6,948 bases of DNA from Pseudomonadota bacterium (GCA_023433855.1 JAEYTV010000515.1:1-6948); one strand, 5' to 3'. Numbered from the stretch's first letter, positions 1 through 5,994 are shown. Numbers and translations are program-made. The notes: generated by a model not told the origin, from the sequence alone.

Positions 1-261
1 GCCTACATCCTGACGAAGGAAGAAGGCGGCCGTCACACGCCGTTCTTCACCAACTACCGTCCGCAGTTCTACTTCCGCACCACCGACGTGACGGGCATCG
101 TCACGCTTCCGGAAGGCACGGAAATGGTGATGCCGGGCGACAACGTCACGGTTGACGTCGAGCTGATCGTTCCGATCGCGATGGAAGAAAAGCTGCGCTG
201 CGCGATCCGCGAAGGCGGCCGTACCGTCGGCGCCGGCATCGTCGCTTCGATCATCGAGTAA
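1..261 (+). CDS. tuf: Elongation factor Tu, C-terminal 86 residues (5' truncated by window)
   Basis: EF-Tu is the GTPase that brings aminoacyl-tRNA to the ribosomal A site. The reading frame is open from base 1 and ends at TAA 259-261. The visible part is the end of domain 2 and most of domain 3: [19 protein letters not shown], then TGIVTLPEG, the MPGDNV turn, and the closing block [18 protein letters not shown]. This is typical EF-Tu of alphaproteobacterial type. One residue is odd: the block reads [10 protein letters not shown] (TGC at 199-201), whereas EF-Tu proteins normally have Phe there (Phe374 in E. coli numbering). Rhizobial genomes usually carry two tuf copies; a copy followed by tRNA-Trp-secE-nusG is the one often called tufB, but which copy this is cannot be decided here. 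The GTPase domain lies outside the window. Confidence 0.97.
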   Translation, partial: AYILTKEEGGRHTPFFTNYRPQFYFRTTDVTGIVTLPEGTEMVMPGDNVTVDVELIVPIAMEEKLRCAIREGGRTVGAGIVASIIE

Positions 262-282
262 TCGATCGCCACATTCGATACG

Positions 283-313
283 AAAGGCCCTGCCGGCAGC
301 GGCGGGGCCTTTT
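283..313 (+). terminator. Intrinsic terminator after tuf, probably bidirectional
   Basis: A 12-bp stem pairs 283-294 with 301-312 (AAAGGCCCTGCC with GGCGGGGCCTTT, one G-U wobble) around the 6-nt loop 295-300. It ends in a T run at 310-313, 22 bases past the tuf stop codon. The stem begins with AAA, so the complementary strand also reads as a GC-rich hairpin ending in TTT. It could therefore also stop transcription of the convergent minus-strand gene whose stop codon lies at 370-372. No other terminator candidate was seen between the two genes. Confidence 0.85.
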
Positions 314-369
314 GCTTGATGTGTGCTAAACGATATTCATTCACAATGTTGCGGAGGCACTTGCAAACG

Positions 370-1668
370 TCAGGAAGGCGCAAGCAACTCGCGCTCGTAC
401 CGGAAGTATATAGGGCTGCGGTGCTTGCGATAGGCGAGGGGAAGTCTGGAGTCCGGCTCCATCAGAAGGGCTGCGGCATTGGCGACCCCGTCCCGAATTG
501 CTTCGGGCCCGATGAAACCACCCCGCACCTGTGTGGTGGCAGCGAGCGCCCTGGTGAAAAGCTCCAGGAGATCGGCGTCCGGTCCAACCGGATTTTGCCA
601 GAAGCTGGCGAGCCCGTCTTGGAAGGTGAGGCCGGGGACATCATAGACCGCCGCGCCAAGAGCGATCACCGGCTGCCCGGCCGCAAGAGCGGTCAACCCG
701 ACCGTCGAGTTGACCGTGACGACACCGCGGGCTTTTGTAATCAGGAGATCGGTATCTCCGCCGTCCGCCACAAGGACGCGCCCCGCCACCCCATGCCGGC
801 GCGCAGCCGCGCCTATGCGTCTGGACCATCCTGACAGACCATTGTCGATCGGATGCACCTTGAACAGCAGCTTGGTGTCCGCAGGTGCATGACGAGCGTA
901 GGAAGCAATGGTCGCGTCCACGATTCTGAACAAGTCACCGCCCGGTGAATGCTTGCGAATCTGGTAGTCGCCGGGCAATTGCAGCGGAAACAGAAAGAAG
1001 TTTGTCCGTCCGTCTGGATCGGCACGGAGGCAGCTCTCGATCGCGGCCTCCGCTTCACGTCGACGTTTGCCACGGGTCAGGCCCTTCAGGATCCAGCCAC
1101 CGTATTCCGCAGCAGGATGAACGGGACCATGCGTCCGGTAATTGGGGTGAACCAGCCATCCGAGCAGGACGTTGGGAATGTGGTAGGCTAGATCGTAAAG
1201 AGCGTAGGTAACGAAACTCGAGCGGTAACGAGCTTGCGGTTCTATCGCCCCTCGGCCTGCAGCCAACCTCTCGATCGCCCGGCGCTCCTGGGGGAACCGC
1301 GAGAAGGCCGACATCCCGTCGGGCTCCAGGGTGAGCCAGTCAGGCCTGAGGTAACCGTGTTCGAGGATCGTGACCCGAACTCCCAGTTCGATGCCAACCT
1401 CCACGGCGACGGCGTGCGCGCGCCGCCCATCACCAAGCATCACGAGGTCGGTAATCGCGTTCCTTTGGATGTAACCTTTCAGATACAGTGGCCATTCATC
1501 CTCACGGGCGCGGAAAAAATCGGTTTCTTTTGGCCACCAGAAGGCGATATCGCCGAGGCAGAAGCTGATCTTGCGAACGGACGCGCCGTGATTTTCCAAG
1601 GCTTCGGCTAACCTCCGAAAAAACGGGGAGGCGGGGCCCTGTAGGAAGAGGAACGTGCGGGTTTTCAT
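370..1668 (-). CDS. KpsS/LipB-family capsular polysaccharide protein (copy A, 432 aa)
   Basis: The protein belongs to the capsule synthesis/export family of KpsS, LipB and the rhizobial RkpJ/RkpZ (LpsZ) proteins. KpsS is a cytoplasmic beta-Kdo transferase that starts the Kdo linker on the lipid anchor of group 2 capsules. Visible features: N-terminal FLFLQGPASPFF (residues 6-17), a GYLRPDWLTLE block (105-115), PLQLPGDYQIR (228-238), an HP motif in KVHPIDN (270-276), an NSTVGL motif (320-325), and IALGAAVYDVPGLT (335-348). The HP and S-S/T-like motifs fit GT-B transferases that use CMP-sugars. It is one module, slightly longer than E. coli KpsS and far shorter than two-module KpsC. It has no signal peptide. 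The start is chosen because the N-terminus aligns with the paralogue at 1832-3196; no clear Shine-Dalgarno precedes it. It converges on tuf and diverges from its paralogue. Family assignment is firm, exact substrate is not. Confidence 0.88.
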   Translation of the reverse strand: MKTRTFLFLQGPASPFFRRLAEALENHGASVRKISFCLGDIAFWWPKETDFFRAREDEWPLYLKGYIQRNAITDLVMLGDGRRAHAVAVEVGIELGVRVTILEHGYLRPDWLTLEPDGMSAFSRFPQERRAIERLAAGRGAIEPQARYRSSFVTYALYDLAYHIPNVLLGWLVHPNYRTHGPVHPAAEYGGWILKGLTRGKRRREAEAAIESCLRADPDGRTNFFLFPLQLPGDYQIRKHSPGGDLFRIVDATIASYARHAPADTKLLFKVHPIDNGLSGWSRRIGAAARRHGVAGRVLVADGGDTDLLITKARGVVTVNSTVGLTALAAGQPVIALGAAVYDVPGLTFQDGLASFWQNPVGPDADLLELFTRALAATTQVRGGFIGPEAIRDGVANAAALLMEPDSRLPLAYRKHRSPIYFRYERELLAPS

Positions 1669-1741
1669 GTGATGCTGTTTACCGGAACATTGAGGCGGTC
1701 TTGTTTATCATTGACGCAGGCAGTGCATTGAGGAAAATACC

Positions 1742-1776
1742 CTATCGACCGCGGCGGCGACATTCAGCGTCGATAG
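1742..1776. promoter_or_regulatory. Inverted repeat in the divergent kpsS-like intergenic region (possible operator or 5' hairpin)
   Basis: CTATCGAC (1742-1749) and GTCGATAG (1769-1776) form a perfect 8-bp inverted repeat with a 19-nt spacer, roughly central in the 163-bp gap between the two divergent genes. Half-site centres are 27 bp apart. It could bind a dimeric or tetrameric regulator, or fold as a weak hairpin in the leader of the plus-strand gene. A weak plus-strand promoter candidate lies just upstream: TTGACG at 1711-1716, 17 bases, then AAAATA at 1734-1739, a poor -10 match. No convincing minus-strand promoter was seen. The repeat is directly visible; its role is inference. Confidence 0.35.
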
Positions 1777-1831
1777 AGGCATACCAGCTAGTCCGAAGCA
1801 AGCCGGGCTCTCAACCAGCATTGGCTGACGC

Positions 1832-3196
1832 ATGACAAAAGTTCTGTTCCTCCAGGGTCCGCCATCATCCTTCTGGCGCCAGCTCGCCGAGGGTTTCGAA
1901 GCAGAGGGCGTGGAGACCGCCCGTGTGAACTTCTCGTTCGGCGATCAGCTCTACTGGCGCAAGGGCGGTGCAATCAACTATCGCGGAACGCTGCGGGCCT
2001 GGCCTCGCTACTTGGCCAATCTGATTCGCCGCGAAGGAATCACCGACATTCTCTACTATGCCGACCGGCTGCCTTATCACCGGCTGGCGATGCGGGTCGC
2101 ACGCAAGCTTGGCATATCCTGCCATGCCATGGAGTTCGGTTACCTGAGGCCTGATTGGCTGACACTAGAACGGGACGGCATGGGGCGTTTTTCCCATTTC
2201 CCGCGCGATCCCGAGCGGATCCGGCACATCGCGGCCCAGGTCGACGTACCCGACCTGAATGCTCGCTACGCCCACACATTCGGTCAGGAGGCTTTTAATG
2301 AAGTCGTCTACAATCTGACCGCCTATTTCGGTCGCTTCATGTTCCCGTTCTACCGGGCGGATAAATATTACGATCCGCTCGTCGACTATCTGTCGTGGCT
2401 GCCACGGATGATGCGGCGGCGTCGCGAGTTGCCCGGCGAGTTCTGGTCGGGAGATTTCCCGACGACCTACCTCGTCCCGCTCCAGCTGCAGAGCGATTAC
2501 CAGATCAGGGCCAATTCGCCCTATCGGCATCTTTCACAGATGCTGGATCAGGTTTTCCGCTCGTTTGCTCGTCACGCGCCAGATGGAAGCCGCCTTCTTG
2601 TCAAGCAGCATCCCTTGGACAACGATCTTGAACGGTGGGGCAAGGTGGTCGACGACCTGGCCCGGGAGTACCGGCTGGAGGGACGGGTGTTCTTCATCGA
2701 GGATGGAGAACTCGGAGGCATCCTCAAGCACGTCGCCGGGGTCGTCGTCGTCAACTCGACTACCGGGCTCACGAGCTTGCGGCACCGTCTGCCCACCATC
2801 GCGCTGGGTGCAGCCATCTACGACGTTCCAGGCCTCACGCATCAATCGGGGCTCGACAGCTTCTGGCAACGTCCCGATCCGCTCGACGATCGTCTCCTCC
2901 AGGACTTCATAAGTGCGCTCGCAGGCACGATCCAGGTAAAGGGCAACTTCTACCATCACGAGGGGCGGCGCATGGCGATCGAGGCTGTTGTCGCCCGTGT
3001 CCGTGCTGGCCTCGTGAACCAGCCCGATGCCTATGAGACGCAGCCGCCGCGGCTGGCCTGGCACCGACTGCCTGCACCGGAGCCGAGTGGTCGTGATCTC
3101 CCGGCGATGGATTTTCCATTGGGTCATCCCGAGCCTGCCCTCTTGGCGGCAAGCCTTGTCGAGACACCGGACATGCAGGGCACAAAGCTGCGCTAG
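1832..3196 (+). CDS. KpsS/LipB-family capsular polysaccharide protein (copy B, 454 aa)
   Basis: This is a paralogue of the minus-strand gene at 370-1668 and probably also a cytoplasmic Kdo-transferase-type capsule protein. Aligned blocks are VLFLQGPPSSFWRQLAE (residues 4-20), EFGYLRPDWLTLERDGM (101-117), VPLQLQSDYQIR (215-226), FARHAPDG leading to the HP motif in KQHPLDN (258-264), NSTTGLTSL (308-316) and IALGAAIYDVPGLT (323-336). In the 24-residue block around GYLRPDWLTLE, 19 positions are identical between the two copies. The C-terminus (about 396-454) is proline-rich and longer than in copy A; I cannot assign it a function. The ATG at 1832 is supported by N-terminal alignment with copy A, though it lacks an obvious Shine-Dalgarno. 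There is no signal peptide or membrane segment. No capsule transporter genes (KpsM, T, E, D types) are in the window, so the glycan it serves is unknown. Confidence 0.9.
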   Translation: MTKVLFLQGPPSSFWRQLAEGFEAEGVETARVNFSFGDQLYWRKGGAINYRGTLRAWPRYLANLIRREGITDILYYADRLPYHRLAMRVARKLGISCHAMEFGYLRPDWLTLERDGMGRFSHFPRDPERIRHIAAQVDVPDLNARYAHTFGQEAFNEVVYNLTAYFGRFMFPFYRADKYYDPLVDYLSWLPRMMRRRRELPGEFWSGDFPTTYLVPLQLQSDYQIRANSPYRHLSQMLDQVFRSFARHAPDGSRLLVKQHPLDNDLERWGKVVDDLAREYRLEGRVFFIEDGELGGILKHVAGVVVVNSTTGLTSLRHRLPTIALGAAIYDVPGLTHQSGLDSFWQRPDPLDDRLLQDFISALAGTIQVKGNFYHHEGRRMAIEAVVARVRAGLVNQPDAYETQPPRLAWHRLPAPEPSGRDLPAMDFPLGHPEPALLAASLVETPDMQGTKLR

Positions 3197-3221
3197 ATCG
3201 CATTCATTCCGAAAATCGCGC

Positions 3222-3250
3222 TTGCAAAGCGGGACGCATCCCCTTAAAGG
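3222..3250 (+). promoter_or_regulatory. Candidate promoter for tRNA-Trp / secE transcript
   Basis: TTGCAA (3222-3227) is followed, 17 bases later, by TAAAGG (3245-3250). The -35 is a reasonable match to a sigma-70-type box, while the -10 is weak. It would give a transcript start about 45 bases before the tRNA. The tuf terminator and the intervening minus-strand gene mean that the tRNA and the ribosomal genes need a promoter somewhere in 3197-3302, or read-through from the copy B gene. This is the best candidate I see, and it is weak. Confidence 0.25.
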
Positions 3251-3253
3251 AGC

Positions 3254-3275
3254 GCCTGACCCGCTGGCGGCAGGC
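3254..3275 (+). other. GC-rich hairpin between copy B kpsS-like gene and tRNA-Trp
   Basis: GCCTG (3254-3258) and CCG (3261-3263) pair with CGG (3268-3270) and CAGGC (3271-3275), with a 2-nt bulge at 3259-3260 and the loop CTGG. There is no T run after it, so it is not a good intrinsic terminator. It may end the kpsS-like message inefficiently, or serve as a processing structure ahead of the tRNA. Confidence 0.3.
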
Positions 3276-3302
3276 AAGCAAATTGCACGCAAGCGGATCT
3301 GA

Positions 3303-3378
<76 letters not shown>

Positions 3379-3579
3379 GTTCTGAAGGCGATCTGCGCGA
3401 CGGTTTACGCAGCGAGATTGCCCAAGGATGGCGCGTCGAACAAGACGGCGAAATTTCATCGAGCACCGTTTTTCCCCTTGTGTAAAGGGAAGGCGATGTT
3501 TAAGTAGGGTCAAAACAGACACGCGGTGCGTGGGGCTGAGCGAGTTCGGCTTTACGTGCCGCAATGGCGTGGGTAATCG

Positions 3580-3780
3580 ATGGCATCCAAAACCAATCCC
3601 GTGACGTTTCTGCGCCAGGTGCGTGCGGAGGGAGCGAAAATCCACTGGCCGTCCCGTCGCGAGACGATGATCTCAACGGCCATGGTGTTGGTGATGGTTA
3701 TTTTTGCTGCGCTGTTCTTCTTCGCTGCGGACCAGTTGCTGGGCTGGCTTTTGCGCCTGATCCTGAACGTCAGCGTTTGA
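3580..3780 (+). CDS. secE: Preprotein translocase subunit SecE (66 aa)
   Basis: SecE is the small essential inner-membrane subunit that clamps SecY in the SecYEG channel. The protein shows the short form common outside enterobacteria: an amphipathic N-terminal part with the conserved WPSRRET motif (residues 23-29), then one membrane span at about residues 31-52 (ISTAMVLVMVIFAALFFFAA) and a short tail. The E. coli protein has three spans. The ATG at 3580 gives the usual rhizobial start MASK; its Shine-Dalgarno is weak (GTGGG about 8 bases upstream). The 201-nt gap after the tRNA contains small hairpins, such as CTGCG/CGCAG, and a very weak promoter-like pair (TTGTGT at 3479-3484, TAAGTA at 3502-3507), but nothing convincing. 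nusG begins 16 bases after the stop codon. Confidence 0.96.
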   Translation: MASKTNPVTFLRQVRAEGAKIHWPSRRETMISTAMVLVMVIFAALFFFAADQLLGWLLRLILNVSV

Positions 3781-3783
3781 TTC

Positions 3784-3790
3784 TTGGAGA
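3784..3790 (+). promoter_or_regulatory. Ribosome binding site that decides the nusG start
   Basis: TTGGAGA ends at 3790, six bases before ATG 3797. The in-frame GTG at 3791 directly abuts this Shine-Dalgarno and would be too close for initiation, so the ATG is chosen. The product then begins MAARWYIVHAYS, the normal NusG N-terminus. Confidence 0.75.
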
Positions 3791-3796
3791 GTGAAG

Positions 3797-4327
3797 ATGG
3801 CGGCGCGCTGGTACATCGTCCACGCATATTCTAATTTTGAGAAAAAGGTTGCAGAAGATATCGAGAACAAGGCTCGCCAGAAGGGGCTTGAGCATCTGTT
3901 CGAAAAGATTCTGGTGCCGACCGAAAAGGTTGTCGAGGTGCGCCGCGGCCGCAAGGTCGATTCCGAGCGCAAGTTTTTCCCCGGCTACGTTCTTGTTCGC
4001 GCGAACCTGACGGATGAGGCCTATCACCTCATCAAGAATACACCGAAGGTGACTGGCTTCCTTGGTTCCGACAGCAAGCCGGTTCCGATCCCGGATTTCG
4101 AGGCCGAGCGCATCCTGGGCCAGGTCCAGGAAGGCGTCGAGCGGCCGAAATCCTCGATCAGCTTCGAGATCGGCGAGCAGGTACGGGTGTCGGATGGCCC
4201 CTTCGCCTCGTTCAATGGCGTTGTTCAGGATGTCGACGAAGAGCGTTCCCGCCTCAAGGGCGAGGTCTCGATCTTCGGTCGCGCGACGCCGGTCGAGCTT
4301 GAATACGCTCAGGTCGAGAAGGTCTGA
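3797..4327 (+). CDS. nusG: Transcription termination/antitermination factor NusG (176 aa)
   Basis: NusG binds the RNA polymerase clamp, suppresses pausing, links polymerase to the ribosome through S10, and helps Rho. The NGN domain covers about residues 4-115, starting RWYIVHAYSNFEKKVA and containing the conserved FFPGYVLV segment (60-67) and the VTGFLG motif (85-90). The KOW domain covers about 122-176, with FEIGEQVRVSDGPFASFNGVV (123-143). Length is the usual one for the family. It lies 16 bases after secE and is almost certainly co-transcribed with it. A 176-nt structured gap separates it from rplK. Confidence 0.97.
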   Translation: MAARWYIVHAYSNFEKKVAEDIENKARQKGLEHLFEKILVPTEKVVEVRRGRKVDSERKFFPGYVLVRANLTDEAYHLIKNTPKVTGFLGSDSKPVPIPDFEAERILGQVQEGVERPKSSISFEIGEQVRVSDGPFASFNGVVQDVDEERSRLKGEVSIFGRATPVELEYAQVEKV

Positions 4328-4340
4328 TGGTTTCGATTGG

Positions 4341-4382
4341 GGTCCGTCATCTGATGGCGGACCTCGTGCGGCGTTTGCCGCA
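4341..4382 (+). other. Two tandem stem-loops directly after nusG
   Basis: The first stem pairs 4341-4350 with 4354-4363 (10 bp, one G-U) around the triloop CTG. The second pairs TGCGGC (4367-4372) with GCCGCA (4377-4382) around GTTT. The first begins 13 bases after the nusG stop. Neither is followed by a T run, so this is more likely a partial attenuator, an mRNA-end stabiliser or an RNase processing site than a full terminator. Confidence 0.5.
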
Positions 4383-4385
4383 GCC

Positions 4386-4434
4386 GCGTGGAAGGTGAGG
4401 GGTCTTAGCCGGGCCTCAATGATCCGAACCACGC
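4386..4434 (+). promoter_or_regulatory. Candidate L1-binding autoregulatory leader of rplKA
   Basis: An outer helix pairs GCGTGG (4386-4391) with CCACGC (4429-4434), and an inner helix pairs TGAGG (4396-4400) with CCTCA (4414-4418). Between them is an asymmetric internal loop, AAGG on the 5' side and ATGATCCGAA on the 3' side. In E. coli, excess L1 represses rplKA by binding an mRNA site in the L11 leader that mimics its 23S rRNA site; known L1 sites are two short helices flanking a purine-rich asymmetric loop. Shape and location fit that pattern. The assignment is by analogy; I could not align the loop base by base. A further stem, GCCGGTC (4445-4451) with GACCGGC (4475-4481), sits between this element and the rplK start. 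Confidence 0.4.
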
Positions 4435-4503
4435 AACCGCAGCCGCCGGTCAAGGCCGGCATCAGGGGCCGGGCGACCGGCTCGCAACGAAAGGCAGAGA
4501 GAA

Positions 4504-4935
4504 ATGGCTAAGAAGGTAGCAGGCCAGCTCAAGCTTCAGGTCAAGGCAGGATCGGCGAACCCGTCCCCGCCGATCGGCCCGGCGCTTGGTCAGCGTGGCA
4601 TCAACATCATGGAATTCTGCAAGGCGTTCAATGCCGCCACGCAGGAAATGGAAAAGGGTATGCCGATCCCGGTCGTCATCACCTATTTCCAGGACAAGTC
4701 CTTCACCTTTGCGATGAAGCAGCCGCCGGTGACTTACCTCCTCAAGAAGGAAGCAAAGATCCAGACCGGCTCGAAGACTCCCGGCAAGGGTGCCAAGTCG
4801 GGCACCATCACCAAGGCTCAGGTTCGTTCGATCGCCGAAGCCAAGATGAAGGATCTCAACGCGGCCGATGTCGAAGGCGCAATGGCTATGGTCGAGGGTT
4901 CTGCCCGCTCCATGGGCCTGGAAGTGGTGGCGTAA
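4504..4935 (+). CDS. rplK: 50S ribosomal protein L11 (143 aa)
   Basis: L11 binds the GTPase-associated region of 23S rRNA at the base of the L12 stalk. It is needed for factor-dependent GTP hydrolysis and for the RelA stringent response. The N-terminal domain shows [11 protein letters not shown] (residues 22-32), the proline-rich stretch that forms the thiostrepton site with rRNA. The RNA-binding C-terminal domain contains [23 protein letters not shown] and ends in the usual [10 protein letters not shown] block. The length is typical. The start codon follows a purine-rich stretch (AAAGGCAGAGAGA). rplA begins one base after the stop codon, which suggests translational coupling. Confidence 0.98.
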   Translation: MAKKVAGQLKLQVKAGSANPSPPIGPALGQRGINIMEFCKAFNAATQEMEKGMPIPVVITYFQDKSFTFAMKQPPVTYLLKKEAKIQTGSKTPGKGAKSGTITKAQVRSIAEAKMKDLNAADVEGAMAMVEGSARSMGLEVVA

Positions 4936-4936
4936 C

Positions 4937-5632
4937 ATGGCAAAGGTTGCAAAGCGTATTCAGAAGATCCGCGAAGGCGTCGATCCGACCAAGCTTGTTG
5001 CTCTTTCCGACGCCATTTCCATGGTCAAGGAACGTGCGATTGCCAAGTTCGACGAAACCGTCGAGATCGCCATGAACCTCGGCGTTGACCCGCGTCATGC
5101 CGACCAGATGGTCCGCGGCGTTGTCAACCTGCCGAACGGCACTGGCCGCGACGTTCGCGTTGCGGTTTTTGCCCGTGGCGCCAAGGCTGATGAAGCCAAG
5201 GCTGCCGGTGCTGACATCGTGGGCGCCGAAGATCTCCTCGAGATCGTTCAGGGCGGCAAGATCGACTTTGATCGTTGCATTGCCACGCCGGACATGATGC
5301 CGCTCGTCGGCCGTCTCGGAAAGGTCCTCGGACCGCGCGGCATGATGCCGAACCCGAAGGTCGGCACCGTGACCATGGACGTCACCGGTGCGGTCAAGGC
5401 TTCCAAGGGTGGCGCCGTGGAGTTCCGCGTCGAGAAGGCTGGTATCGTGCATGCCGGCATCGGCAAGGCTTCGTTCGATGCCAAGGCTCTTGAAGAGAAC
5501 ATCAAGGCTTTTGCCGATGCGGTCATCAAGGCCAAGCCGGCAGGTGCAAAGGGTAACTACGTCAAGCGGGTGGCGATCTCCTCGACCATGGGTCCTGGCG
5601 TCAAGATCGATCCGTCGACGGTTACGGCCTGA
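4937..5632 (+). CDS. rplA: 50S ribosomal protein L1 (231 aa)
   Basis: L1 forms the mobile L1 stalk that guides deacylated tRNA out of the E site. In many bacteria it is also the translational repressor of the rplKA message. The family signature is seen at about residues 122-148 ([23 protein letters not shown] onward), and the C-terminal part contains [21 protein letters not shown] chose ATG 4937, giving [14 protein letters not shown], the usual N-terminus. The same frame is open 69 bases further upstream, but that extension overlaps rplK and reads as tryptophan-rich non-homologous sequence. It starts one base after the rplK stop, using a Shine-Dalgarno-like GGAAGTGG inside rplK. A long structured gap follows before rplJ. 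Confidence 0.97.
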   Translation: MAKVAKRIQKIREGVDPTKLVALSDAISMVKERAIAKFDETVEIAMNLGVDPRHADQMVRGVVNLPNGTGRDVRVAVFARGAKADEAKAAGADIVGAEDLLEIVQGGKIDFDRCIATPDMMPLVGRLGKVLGPRGMMPNPKVGTVTMDVTGAVKASKGGAVEFRVEKAGIVHAGIGKASFDAKALEENIKAFADAVIKAKPAGAKGNYVKRVAISSTMGPGVKIDPSTVTA

Positions 5633-5641
5633 TCAGAATTA

Positions 5642-5723
5642 CCGGAACATGGAGCGTGCTCTATTGTTCCGGACAATGAATTCCCGGCCTTTCGGGGCCG
5701 GGGATTTCCGGAAGCATCCGGAA
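5642..5723 (+). other. Three consecutive hairpins after rplA
   Basis: Hairpin 1 pairs CCGGAACA (5642-5649) with TGTTCCGG (5665-5672), with a further short GAG/CTC stem inside. Hairpin 2 pairs 5679-5690 with 5695-5706 (12 bp, two G-U pairs) and is capped by TTCG at 5691-5694. Hairpin 3 pairs TTCCGGA (5706-5712) with TCCGGAA (5717-5723) around AGCA. None is followed by a T run, so intrinsic termination is not supported. A processing site that separates the rplKA and rplJL messages, or protection of the rplKA 3' end, would fit. Confidence 0.55.
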
Positions 5724-5750
5724 TTCCTGTCCGAGATTGCAGGTGGCCAA

Positions 5751-5764
5751 GACCTTTCGGGGTC
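5751..5764 (+). other. UUCG-capped hairpin repeating the hairpin 2 loop sequence
   Basis: GACCT (5751-5755) pairs with GGGTC (5760-5764) around TTCG. The 10-mer CCTTTCGGGG occurs here (5753-5762) and in the hairpin at 5688-5697, so both stems carry the same U(UUCG)G cap. GGC (5745-5747) and GCC (5768-5770) can extend the stem across a 3x3 internal loop. Confidence 0.45.
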
Positions 5765-5901
5765 GACGCCTTAATCACTTGAGCCTGCATGAGACGGGTA
5801 AGAACGCGAGTTTTTGAATAAGCGCCGAGGCGTTTATCGAGTTCGGTTCGAGCCTAGTGTGCCTTGTGCCTGGAGCCTTCGTGGCGACAGAGCGAGGGGA
5901 C

Positions 5902-5948
5902 AGGATCCTCAAGCGTCGCTTGGGGTCCTATCAAGGGATCCCTTGAGG
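5902..5948 (+). promoter_or_regulatory. Alternative-pairing element in the rplJ leader (likely part of L10 leader)
   Basis: CCTCAAG (5907-5913) can pair with CTTGGGG (5919-5925), extended by AGGA (5902-5905) with TCCT (5926-5929) across a one-base bulge to give a 12-bp hairpin. The same CCTCAAG is also perfectly complementary to CTTGAGG (5942-5948). The latter is otherwise taken by a local hairpin inside the exact 16-base palindrome at 5931-5946 (TCAAGG with CCTTGA). The two-hairpin fold and the long-range pairing exclude each other, as in RNA switches. It ends 46 bases before the rplJ Shine-Dalgarno. Regulation by L10-L12 is inferred from E. coli and the position. Confidence 0.45.
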
Positions 5949-5994
5949 CAAAGGCAAACCCGGTGGGGCCTGCAGGATTGCGGTCCTACCTACT

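Noticed and set aside
316..834. 172-codon plus-strand open frame
   Set aside because: It is antisense to the copy A gene and shows no recognisable motif or ribosome binding site.
1679..1690. 12-mer TTACCGGAACAT repeated at 5639-5650
   Set aside because: A shared 12-mer is expected about once by chance in a window of this size. At 5639 it is part of a hairpin arm, while at 1679 it has no such partner.
2534..3292. 252-codon minus-strand open frame
   Set aside because: It is antisense to the copy B kpsS-like gene, which has clear family motifs. High GC produces such shadow frames.
3791..3796. GTG 3791 as the nusG start
   Set aside because: It directly touches the Shine-Dalgarno TTGGAGA; ATG 3797 has proper spacing and the usual N-terminus.
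4868..4936. In-frame upstream extension of rplA from ATG 4868
   Set aside because: It lies inside rplK and reads as a tryptophan-rich peptide unlike L1. ATG 4937 gives the conserved start.
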